The notes under the pieces are model-generated. The model saw nothing but the letters and a program-made list of their open reading frames with translations, had not been told where the DNA came from and ran no database searches. DNA of 64,000 nt from Pseudomonas parafulva (GTDB lineage Bacteria; Pseudomonadota; Gammaproteobacteria; Pseudomonadales; Pseudomonadaceae): assembly GCF_000800255.1 (NCBI RefSeq), contig NZ_CP009747.1, positions 1,488,001 through 1,552,000 of the forward strand, written 5' to 3'. The position numbers and the translations under genes are program-made. Position 1 is the first letter of the stretch; each line of letters begins with the position of its first letter. This document shows positions 57,164 through 64,000 of the stretch, in pieces.

Positions 57164-58399
57164 GTGGCCTCCATGAATGCACCCCTACCCGAATCCCTAC
57201 CTGCGCCGGCAGGCGGCGGCAGCTGGCTGAGCGTGATCGCGCTGGCGTTGGCGGCCTTCATCTTCAACACCACCGAGTTCGTTCCGGTGGCACTGCTCAG
57301 TGACATCGGCCGTAGCTTCGACATGACCACCGCGCAGGTCGGCTTGATGCTGACCATCTATGCCTGGGTGGTGGCCCTGGCCTCGTTGCCGCTGATGCTG
57401 CTCACCCGCAACATCGAACGGCGGCGCCTGCTGCTGCTGGTGTTCCTGGTGTTCATCGTCAGCCACTTGATGTCATGGCTGGCGCAGAGTTTTGCCATGC
57501 TGTTGCTGAGCCGCATCGGCATTGCCCTGTCGCATGCCGTGTTCTGGGCCATCACCGCCTCGCTGGCGGTGCGTGTGGCGCCGGCCGGCAAGCAGGCCAA
57601 GGCGCTCGGGCTGCTGGCGACCGGTACGACCTTGGCCATGGTGCTGGGCATCCCGCTTGGACGGGTGGTGGGCGAAGCACTGGGGTGGCGCGTGACCTTC
57701 CTCAGCATCGCTGGCGTGGCCCTGGCCACCATGCTGTGCCTGATGAAGTCGCTGCCGCTGCTGCCGAGCCAGAACTCCGGCTCGTTGCGCAGCCTACCTG
57801 TCCTGTTCCGGCGTCCGGCACTGGTCATCACCTACCTGCTGGTCACCTTGGTGGTCACCGCGCAGTTCACCGCCTACAGCTACATCGAGCCGTTCGCCCT
57901 GCACGTGGCGCAGATCAGTGGCGACCACACCACGCTGGTCCTGCTGCTGTTCGGCGGCGCCGGTGTGTTCGGCTCGGTGCTGTTCAGCCGCTACAGCGAT
58001 CGCTTCCCCCAGGGCTTCCTGCTGGGGTCGATCGGCTGCCTGGCGCTGTGCTTGCTGTTGTTGCTGCCGCTGGCCGGCAGCTTCACGGCGTTCGCCGTGC
58101 TCAGCATGTTCTGGGGTGTGGCGATTCTCAGTTTCAGTCTGGCGCTGCAATCGAAGACGCTGAAACTGGCGTCCGATGCCACCGATGTGGCCATGGCGCT
58201 GTTCTCCGGGATCTACAACATCGGTATCGGCGGCGGCGCACTGCTGGGCAGCATCGTCAGCAGCCAAGTGGGCGTGGCCTATATCGGCCTGACCGGCGGC
58301 GCGGTGGCGTTGATCGGCCTGGTGATCGCGGTGACCAGCGCCCAGCGGTTTCGCCAGGCCTTGGCGGCGCCTACGGCGGCGTCAGGCTCCGCTCAGTAG
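57164..58399 (+). CDS. sotB: MFS sugar efflux transporter, SotB-like
   Basis: 411 residues with twelve membrane segments. The GTG at 57164 is preceded by GGAGA 5 nt upstream; an ATG three codons later (57173) lacks such spacing. [20 protein letters not shown] and the motif [13 protein letters not shown] are typical of the SotB/YdeA group of sugar and arabinose exporters. A strong GC-rich hairpin (about 57104-57134) precedes the ribosome site. The stop overlaps the end of the LysE gene by 18 nt. Confidence 0.88.
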   Translation: MASMNAPLPESLPAPAGGGSWLSVIALALAAFIFNTTEFVPVALLSDIGRSFDMTTAQVGLMLTIYAWVVALASLPLMLLTRNIERRRLLLLVFLVFIVSHLMSWLAQSFAMLLLSRIGIALSHAVFWAITASLAVRVAPAGKQAKALGLLATGTTLAMVLGIPLGRVVGEALGWRVTFLSIAGVALATMLCLMKSLPLLPSQNSGSLRSLPVLFRRPALVITYLLVTLVVTAQFTAYSYIEPFALHVAQISGDHTTLVLLLFGGAGVFGSVLFSRYSDRFPQGFLLGSIGCLALCLLLLLPLAGSFTAFAVLSMFWGVAILSFSLALQSKTLKLASDATDVAMALFSGIYNIGIGGGALLGSIVSSQVGVAYIGLTGGAVALIGLVIAVTSAQRFRQALAAPTAASGSAQ

Positions 58400-58972
58400 T
58401 GCCGACCACGCCGACACCAGCAGCACGAGCGCCAGCAGCTGGTTGAACCGCCGCCATTGCGGCGCTGCACCCAGCCAGCGGGCGCTGCCAACGCCGAGCA
58501 GCGCCCAGGCGCCCATGCAGGGCAGGGCGACCAGCAGAAACACCAGCGCCAATTGCCATACCGGCCACTGCGGTGCGGCGAACACCCCGATCACCGCCAC
58601 CGCCATCAGCCAGACCTTGGGATTGACCAGTTGCAGCGATGCCGCGCTGCCCGCGCCGAAGCGCCGGGTAGTCGAAGCCCGAACCGGCTCGCCGGCAGCG
58701 CGAAACAGCTGCCAGGCCAGCAGACTCAGCCACAGCGCACCGGCCCAACTCATCACCTGCTGCGCCAGTGGATGACGCAGCAGCACCTCACCCAAGCCCA
58801 GCCCGACCAGCCAGACGATACCGGCCGCCGCCGCACAGGCCGCGAAGATCGGTGCCAGGCTGGCGCGCAGGCCATGTTGCGCGCCGTGGGCGAGGATCAA
58901 CAGGTTGGTCGGGCCAGGGCTGATGCTGGCGACCAGGGCGAAGAGCATGAAAGGCAGCAACGAGGGCGACAT
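58382..58972 (-). CDS. LysE-family amino-acid exporter
   Basis: 196 residues with about six membrane segments. [20 protein letters not shown] is the conserved start of the RhtB/LysE family, and [16 protein letters not shown] the conserved middle. Substrate not assignable. It lies 48 nt downstream of an AraC regulator on the same strand, a common pairing for such exporters. Confidence 0.9.
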   Translation of the reverse strand: MSPSLLPFMLFALVASISPGPTNLLILAHGAQHGLRASLAPIFAACAAAAGIVWLVGLGLGEVLLRHPLAQQVMSWAGALWLSLLAWQLFRAAGEPVRASTTRRFGAGSAASLQLVNPKVWLMAVAVIGVFAAPQWPVWQLALVFLLVALPCMGAWALLGVGSARWLGAAPQWRRFNQLLALVLLVSAWSALLSGA

Positions 58973-59020
58973 GAGCGAACTCCAGAAAGACCAGTCGCCA
59001 GGGTGCAGGGTGAGGGCGGT

Positions 59021-59851
59021 TCAGTCTGGAAGGTTTGAGCAGCGTCGGCGGTAGTCGGCCGGGGTCAGCCGGTAGGCGCGGCGGAACCAGCGCCCCAGGT
59101 GGCTCTGGTCGGCGAAGCCCAGGGCCATGGCCACGTCGCTGGGCGTGTCGCCTCGGGCCAGCAGGTGCCGGGCGCGGGTCAGGCGCAACTGGATCAGGTA
59201 AGCATGCGGGGCCAGGCCGAACGCCGCCTTGAACGCGCGCGTCAGGCGGAAGCGGTCGACACCACAGGCCTGCGCCAGGTCGCTCAGGCCGATGTCGCTG
59301 TCCATATGAGCGTGCAGGTAGTCCCGCGCGCGCTGGGCGCTCAGCGGCAACCGTGGGTCGGGGTTGAGCCGCTTGCGCCAGTGCAGGTGGCGCGTCAGGC
59401 AGGCCAGTAGATCGTCCAGGGCAGTCTGGCGCACGATGCGCAGTTCCCCGCCGTGCAGCGCCTGAAAGGCGCGGCTGGTCGCCCCGGCCAGGCGCGGGTC
59501 GGTGCACAGAGTGTCGGCAAACGAGGGCAGGCACCCGGCCGGTGTGCTGTCGAACAGCGCCTGCACCTGGTTTTCCAGCCAATGGCTGTCCAGGTACAAG
59601 GTGCAGTAGGTGAACCCCTCGTGCGTGGGCGCCTCGCCGTCATGCAGATCGCCGGGTTCGAGCAGGAACACCTGTCCCGGTGTGCTGCAGTGGCGCACCC
59701 GGCGGCAGTTGAACTGTTGCACGCCCTGTTCGGTGACGCCCACCAGAAAACTGTCGTGCCAGTGCGGGTCGTAGGCATGGCCGGTGAAATGCGCGCGGAC
59801 CGACTCGATGCCCGTGTCGGTGTCCTGCTTGAGGTCGATCCAGTTGCTCAT
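59021..59851 (-). CDS. AraC-family regulator with cupin-like sensor domain
   Basis: 276 residues. The N-terminal domain (about 15-100) is the AraC ligand-binding type: HWHDSFLVGVTEQGVQQFNC, then LLEPGDLHDGEAPTHEGFTY. The C-terminal HTH motifs are LSDLAQACGVDRFRLTRAFK and SDVAMALGFADQSHLGRWFR, then RAYRLTPADYRRR. Placed directly upstream of the LysE exporter gene, which it likely activates. Confidence 0.9.
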   Translation of the reverse strand: MSNWIDLKQDTDTGIESVRAHFTGHAYDPHWHDSFLVGVTEQGVQQFNCRRVRHCSTPGQVFLLEPGDLHDGEAPTHEGFTYCTLYLDSHWLENQVQALFDSTPAGCLPSFADTLCTDPRLAGATSRAFQALHGGELRIVRQTALDDLLACLTRHLHWRKRLNPDPRLPLSAQRARDYLHAHMDSDIGLSDLAQACGVDRFRLTRAFKAAFGLAPHAYLIQLRLTRARHLLARGDTPSDVAMALGFADQSHLGRWFRRAYRLTPADYRRRCSNLPD

Positions 59852-60055
59852 GGCTGCGGCTGTCCAGAGGCGTGGTGAACGAGCGTAACTCAGCGCCGAG
59901 GGTTGTGCTTAGAACGCCTGTGCACTGCCGACCTGTGGGCCTTTGCAGATTTTGTACGGGCTGTCATCTGGTAATTCTGTCAGTTTTCAACGCCTCGGTC
60001 CGGTACATAGATTTCCGCTACGGCCTTGCATCTTCAAGGCAGTCAGGGGAATCGC

Positions 60056-60856
60056 ATGAAAAAGCTCGTTTCGCTAGGCGTTGGTGCAGCCTTCGTCCTG
60101 CATCTGCACGTTGGATCGGCCCAGGATTATTTCGTCCCACCGGGCGTGTCGCCGACACCGATCTTCGTCGAGGACTTCGAGGGTGTCGAACTGGACGCGC
60201 AGCGTTGGAGTCAGCGCGTGCCAGGCCAAAAAGACCAGTGCATCAACGAGCCTTCGGCGGTGACCGTGGACAGCGGCTACTTGACCATCCGCACCTATTC
60301 GCTGACACACGCCGACGACGAGGTCCGACACCACTGCGGCATGATCAGCACCCAAGACGAATTCATGGCCACTTACGGCTACTGGGAGGCAGCGGTGAGG
60401 TTCAAGCACGCCCCGGGCGTGAGGGTGGCGTTCTCGGTGCAATCGCCAACGATGGGCAGCGTGATCGGTGATGCCGAGAAATCCGGCGTAGAGATGGGTG
60501 TCTTCGAGCATCTTTCCGACGTCGAGCAGAGTCAGTACGCGCATGCGCTGCAGTGGGATGGCTACGGCGCCGAACATAAGGCCTGGTCGCACCTCGACCA
60601 ACTCCCGACCCTGGCAGACGGTGAGTTTCACACCTTCGGCCTGTTGTGGGCCCCGGACCGCTATGAGTTCTACGTCGACGGTCAACTGAGCCAGCGCGTT
60701 TCCGCCAACGTGCCTATTTCACGCACCCCGCAGGCTATCAGGTTGAGTTCGGACATTGCGCGAGCCGATGCCCCGCAAGCCGGCTACGGCGACCGGCACA
60801 CCGCACAGACCGACTTCGACGTCGACTACGTCCGGGTCTATCCGTTGCTGCGCTGA
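60056..60856 (+). CDS. Secreted GH16-like protein with atypical catalytic motif
   Basis: 266 residues from ATG at 60056 (AGGGGA upstream), with a signal peptide (MKKLVSLGVGAAFVLHLHVG). The GH16 fold is indicated by FVEDFEGVELDAQRWSQRVP, GYWEAAVRFKHAPGVRVAFS, the strand with the catalytic residues and, at the end, DFDVDYVRVYPLLR. The usual E-x-D-x-x-E motif reads EMGVFE (Glu146, Glu151), so the central Asp is Gly148. Both Glu remain, so activity is possible but uncertain. The 3' end overlaps the LysR gene by 19 nt. Confidence 0.8.
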   Translation: MKKLVSLGVGAAFVLHLHVGSAQDYFVPPGVSPTPIFVEDFEGVELDAQRWSQRVPGQKDQCINEPSAVTVDSGYLTIRTYSLTHADDEVRHHCGMISTQDEFMATYGYWEAAVRFKHAPGVRVAFSVQSPTMGSVIGDAEKSGVEMGVFEHLSDVEQSQYAHALQWDGYGAEHKAWSHLDQLPTLADGEFHTFGLLWAPDRYEFYVDGQLSQRVSANVPISRTPQAIRLSSDIARADAPQAGYGDRHTAQTDFDVDYVRVYPLLR

Positions 60857-61752
60857 TCTGCGTTGCACGGGCGCATCTGCGCGAACCTGTCATAGAGCCA
60901 CTGGTGCAGCCTCGTCACGGCCGCAGACAACTGCTTGCGGTGGGGGCAGACCAGCACCAGCGGCCGCAGATCCCCCGGAAAGTCCGGCATCAGCACGTCG
61001 AGTTCGCCAGCCGCCACATTGGCACTGACATCCAGCCAGGACTTGAAGGCGATGCCTTCGCCGGCCACCGCCCAGCGCCGGACCACGTCGGCATCGTCAC
61101 AGAACAGCGGCCCACTGACCTGCACGGTCTGCTCGCCCAACTGCCACCGATCGAACACCCGCGACTGCTGCAGGTACAGCAGGCAGTCGTGGCGCTTGAG
61201 GTCCTCCGGGGTGTGCGGGCGGCCGCGCCGCGCCAGGTAGGCTGGCGAGGCCACCACGACCCGGCGATTCCACGGTACCAGCGGCAGGGCGATGTAGTTG
61301 GCGTCTTCCTCGACGCCGTAGCGGATACCGACATCCACCGGGTCGCGGAAAAAGTCGGCCAGTTCATCGGAGAGAAAGAAGCGCAGGTTCAGGGCTGGGT
61401 GCTCGCGGCGAAAGGCGCTGAGCCAGGGCAGCAGCAGGTTGCGCCCGACGTCCGAGGGCGCCGACACCTGCAGCACCCCGCGCAGTTCGCTGTGGTCGCC
61501 ATGCAGGCTTTCGCGGCCCTGGCGCAGGGTTTCCAGCACGCTGTGCGCGGTCGGCAGGTACAGCTCGCCCTCGGCAGTCAGGCGCAGGCTGCGGGTGGTG
61601 CGGGCGAACAGACGCACGTCCAGTTCGCGCTCCAGGCGCTTGATCGCCGCCGCCACCTGGCCAGGCAGCACACCCGCCTCCTGGGCGGCTGCGGTGAAAC
61701 TGCCGAGCACGCTGGAGCGAATGAACAGATGGAGGTCGTCGAGGCGCAGCAT
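60838..61752 (-). CDS. LysR-family transcriptional regulator
   Basis: 304 residues from ATG at 61752 (GGAG 7 nt upstream; a GTG two codons earlier overlaps this site). The HTH is GSFTAAAQEAGVLPGQVAAA with the LERELDVRLFARTTRSLRLT wing. The effector domain resembles the AaeR/DmlR group. Divergent from the nitroreductase gene, which it probably controls through the inverted repeat between them. Confidence 0.9.
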   Translation of the reverse strand: MLRLDDLHLFIRSSVLGSFTAAAQEAGVLPGQVAAAIKRLERELDVRLFARTTRSLRLTAEGELYLPTAHSVLETLRQGRESLHGDHSELRGVLQVSAPSDVGRNLLLPWLSAFRREHPALNLRFFLSDELADFFRDPVDVGIRYGVEEDANYIALPLVPWNRRVVVASPAYLARRGRPHTPEDLKRHDCLLYLQQSRVFDRWQLGEQTVQVSGPLFCDDADVVRRWAVAGEGIAFKSWLDVSANVAAGELDVLMPDFPGDLRPLVLVCPHRKQLSAAVTRLHQWLYDRFAQMRPCNADQRSNG

Positions 61753-61792
61753 TTTCACTCCAGTGATGAAAGTGTTGCTGCATTCTGCCGGT

Positions 61793-61811
61793 TTTTCTGG
61801 CTGACAGAAAA
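61793..61811. promoter_or_regulatory. Inverted repeat between LysR and nitroreductase genes
   Basis: TTTTCTG (61793-61799) and CAGAAAA (61805-61811) form a perfect 7-bp inverted repeat with a 5-nt spacer and the T-N11-A form of LysR sites. It is 44 nt before the nitroreductase start codon. Confidence 0.5.
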
Positions 61812-61854
61812 GATAAGATACACACCATCACTCTCCCAGACTGGAGCCGTACCG

Positions 61855-62505
61855 ATGGATACCGTCACCCTGGCCAAGCGCCGCTACACCACCAAGGCCT
61901 ATGACGCCAGCCGCATCATCCCCCAGGCCACCCTCGATGCCTTGCTCGAACAACTGCGCCATAGCCCGTCTTCGGTCAACTCACAACCCTGGCACTTCAT
62001 CGTCGCCGGCAGCGCCGAAGGCAAGACGCGCCTGGCCAAGGCCACTGAGGCGTTTGGCTACAACACCGGGAAGATTCTCAACGCCTCGCACGTGATCGTG
62101 TTCGCCACCCGCACCTCGATGAGCGAAGCGCATCTGAACGCCGTGCTGGACCAAGAGGCTGCCGATGGTCGTTTCCGCGATGACCAGGCGCGTGTCGGTC
62201 AGGACCAGACCCGCCGTGGCTACGTGAACCTGCACCGCTACGACCTCAAGGACGAGCAGCACTGGATGGAGAAGCAAACCTATCTGGCCCTGGGCACCGC
62301 CTTGCTCGGCGCTGCGGCCCATGGTCTGGATGCCACGCCGATCGAGGGCTTCGACAGCAAGGCGCTGGATGCCGAGCTGGGCCTGCGCGAACAAGGCTTC
62401 ACCAGCGTGGTGCTGCTGGCGCTGGGTTATCACAGCGAAGACGACTTCAACGCCGGCCTGAGCAAGTCGCGCCTGCCGGCCGAGACCGTGTTCACGTACC
62501 TCTGA
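61855..62505 (+). CDS. nfsB: Oxygen-insensitive NAD(P)H nitroreductase, NfsB-like
   Basis: 216 residues, close to E. coli NfsB (217). VTLAKRRYTTKAYDASRIIP, LRHSPSSVNSQPWHFIVAGS, EKQTYLALGTALLGAAAHGL and DATPIEGFDSKALDAELGL are the typical FMN-binding blocks. It reduces nitro compounds and quinones. Divergent from a LysR gene, with an inverted repeat between them. Confidence 0.93.
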   Translation: MDTVTLAKRRYTTKAYDASRIIPQATLDALLEQLRHSPSSVNSQPWHFIVAGSAEGKTRLAKATEAFGYNTGKILNASHVIVFATRTSMSEAHLNAVLDQEAADGRFRDDQARVGQDQTRRGYVNLHRYDLKDEQHWMEKQTYLALGTALLGAAAHGLDATPIEGFDSKALDAELGLREQGFTSVVLLALGYHSEDDFNAGLSKSRLPAETVFTYL

Positions 62506-62553
62506 TCGACCGCGCCGGGCCCTGTGTGCCAGGGCCCGGCGCCGCGTCGATCA
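62503..62553. terminator. Bidirectional terminator between nfsB and the PuuR-like gene
   Basis: GCGCCGGGCCCTG (62512-62524) pairs perfectly with CAGGGCCCGGCGC (62530-62542) across a 5-nt loop. An outer stem TGATCGAC (62503-62510) with GTCGATCA (62546-62553) contains both stop codons of the converging genes. This is a very stable stem without a U-run. Confidence 0.75.
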
Positions 62554-63096
62554 GAAGTTGGCCGGGGTATTGGCGCTGATGATTTCCGCCTCGTCCGGGC
62601 CGATGTTCTTGAAGCTGTGGGGCAGGGTGGTGGGAATGTAGTACCCATCGCCGGCGTTGAGCACACTGACCTGGCCATCGACCCACAGCTCGACCGTCCC
62701 GCGCGTCACCAACCCGCATTCCTCGCCTTCGGCGTGCACGATCGGTTCGCCCGAATCGGCGCCCGGTGCGTACAGCTCGCGCAACATGCGCATCTGCCGG
62801 CCTTCGACGCTGGCGCCCACCAATAGCATGCGCAGACCATTGCGGCCCAGATCGGGCTGTTCACTGCCGCGAAATACATAGCGTTCTTCGCGCGCCGGCT
62901 CATCGAAGCTGAAAAACTCGGCGAGGCTCATGGGGATGCCTTCGAGGAGTTTTTTCAGGGAACTGACCGAAGGACTGACGCGGTTCTGTTCGATCTGCGA
63001 GATCGTCGAGTTGGTCAGGCCACTGCGGCGGGCCAGCTCGCGCTGGGAGAGGTTGTTGCGTTCACGCACCAGTTTGAGTCGTGTCCCCGTGTCCAT
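62551..63096 (-). CDS. puuR: XRE-cupin transcriptional regulator, PuuR-like
   Basis: 181 residues from ATG at 63096. The N-terminal HTH is LSQRELARRSGLTNSTISQI, and EQNRVSPSVSSLKKLLEGIP follows as in PuuR. The cupin domain (about 105-180) contains EGEECGLVTRGTVELWVDG and YYIPTTLPHSFKNIG, and the end ISANTPANF matches the PuuR C-terminus. E. coli PuuR represses the puu polyamine genes. It lies 35 kb from the puuA/B block here and downstream of an MFS gene on the same strand. Confidence 0.88.
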   Translation of the reverse strand: MDTGTRLKLVRERNNLSQRELARRSGLTNSTISQIEQNRVSPSVSSLKKLLEGIPMSLAEFFSFDEPAREERYVFRGSEQPDLGRNGLRMLLVGASVEGRQMRMLRELYAPGADSGEPIVHAEGEECGLVTRGTVELWVDGQVSVLNAGDGYYIPTTLPHSFKNIGPDEAEIISANTPANF

Positions 63097-63184
63097 AGCC
63101 GCCTTGTGAAGTGAGTGATCGGAGGTGTCAAAAATAATGGGCAGCGCATTAGAACACACTCTGATCCGCCGCGCGCTTGGCGCG

Positions 63185-64000
63185 TCAATCGCTGCGCGCA
63201 GCGGGTGCTGGCCAGAGCCCGACCAACAGCAACAACGCCGCCACGGCCAGGAACGGCAGGCGCGGATCGAGGGCGTAGACCAGCGTGCCGGCCAGCGGGC
63301 CGATCACCGCGCCCATGCCTTGCGCGGCGCTGATCGAGCCTGCCGTGGCGCCTTGCTCGCTCGGCCCCATGGCGTTGGCTGCTAACGCTGAGAACGCTGG
63401 GAAAACGAAGCCCATGCCGCCTGCGGCGATGAAGAAGCAGGCCCACAAGGCTGGCGCGCTGTAGGCCAAGGCGGCTGCCGCAAAGCCCAGGGCGCTGACG
63501 CTGGCGCCGACACGAATCATGCGCAGCGGCGGCCACTGCAAACGACGCAGCAGCAATTGCGCGCCGATCAGCGCCACGCCGACCATCGTCAGCGCGATAC
63601 CGGCGGCCTGGGCGGCATCGGTGCTGTTCAGTTGCAGGCGGTCGAGGGCGAAGAACCCTACGGTGATCTGCGACACGGTCACGCTCAGCATCGCGCTGAA
63701 GGCCACCAGCAAGGGGCGACGCAAGCGTGGATCGCCCAGGCGCACCGCACTGGACACGTGGTTGTGCGGCAGCGGCCGAGGCTTGAGCTTGAGCAGCAGG
63801 ACCACGAAGGCGCAGGCTGGCAGCAGCGACAGGGCGAAGAACGGCAGGCTCAGACTGTAGCGGGCGAGCAGGGCGGCGAGCGCTGGGCCGAGCACCAGGC
63901 CGACTGCGTTGGCAGCGCCCAGCAGGGCCATGGCCCGAGCCCGCTGCTGCGGCTCGACATGGTCGGCGATCAAGGCATTGCCGCCCACCGGCAAGGCGGC
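63185..64000 (-). CDS. MFS transporter, N-terminus beyond the window
   Basis: The frame is open to the right edge, so the N-terminal membrane segments are missing. About 270 residues with eight to nine segments are seen. The Pro-rich loop after segment 6 is KLKPRPLPHNHVSS, and the C-terminal half has GLWPAPAARSD at the end. The conserved segment LLGAANAVGLVLGPALAALL is typical of drug-type MFS proteins. The stop lies 88 nt upstream of the PuuR-like start, so the pair may be co-transcribed. Confidence 0.85.
   Translation of the reverse strand, partial: AALPVGGNALIADHVEPQQRARAMALLGAANAVGLVLGPALAALLARYSLSLPFFALSLLPACAFVVLLLKLKPRPLPHNHVSSAVRLGDPRLRRPLLVAFSAMLSVTVSQITVGFFALDRLQLNSTDAAQAAGIALTMVGVALIGAQLLLRRLQWPPLRMIRVGASVSALGFAAAALAYSAPALWACFFIAAGGMGFVFPAFSALAANAMGPSEQGATAGSISAAQGMGAVIGPLAGTLVYALDPRLPFLAVAALLLLVGLWPAPAARSD

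Overview
The window is high-GC DNA from a Pseudomonas, most probably of the P. putida group. The gene content fits this: DNA polymerase II, a PE-LIG-POL type LigD, the mdc/mad malonate decarboxylase operon, puu-type polyamine genes, LpxO and Fur-controlled TonB receptors. A complete zeaxanthin-glucoside cluster (crtE, type 2 idi, crtX, crtY, crtI, crtB, crtZ) points to a yellow-pigmented relative such as P. fulva/parafulva. That species-level guess is inference from gene content. No rRNA, tRNA, CRISPR array, prophage or transposase gene was seen.

Layout. 1-7.8 kb: a truncated GGDEF protein, a small lipoprotein, small hypotheticals, a membrane acyltransferase, a TonB receptor under a cobalamin riboswitch, an outer-membrane barrel protein and a GNAT acetyltransferase. 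7.9-10 kb: a two-component system. 10.1-10.8 kb: first copy of a large palindromic repeat. 11-16.5 kb: a stressosome-like operon (RsbR, RsbS, RsbT, and an RsbX-like phosphatase fused to an ATPase domain) translationally coupled to a soluble histidine kinase and a REC-PAS-HK-REC hybrid. 16.5-21.2 kb: a Fur-box TonB siderophore receptor and polB. 21.3-21.9 kb: second repeat copy. 21.9-29.3 kb: LysR/L-serine dehydratase, then a polyamine block (PuuA, PotF-like binding protein, PuuB) with a divergent AraC regulator. 29.6-37.4 kb: carotenoid cluster, with crtE divergent from idi-crtX-crtY-crtI-crtB and crtZ overlapping the end of crtB on the opposite strand. 37.4-43 kb: ligD heading a five-gene operon with an acyl-CoA dehydrogenase-like protein, a PIG-L deacetylase, a methyltransferase and a glycosyltransferase. 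43.1-51.2 kb: an acidic protein, a metallothionein, and mdcA-B-C-D-E-G-H with madL-madM. 51.2-51.9 kb: third repeat copy. 51.9-64 kb: lpxO, thpR, and several regulator/enzyme pairs (TetR/quinone reductase, AraC/alcohol dehydrogenase, LysR/nitroreductase), MFS and LysE exporters, a GH16 protein and a PuuR-like regulator.

The most unusual structure is the three-copy intergenic element at 10134-10845, 21278-21903 and 51201-51857. Each copy has a left arm of 329-331 bp and a right arm of 279 bp that are largely inverted repeats of one another, around a GCCGTT hexamer array of 14, 2 or 6 units. The copies are bordered by G-rich tracts on the left and C-rich tracts on the right. They carry no recognisable protein gene, and they run into the 3' ends of two neighbouring genes (the LysR gene and madM). 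I do not recognise a named family for them.
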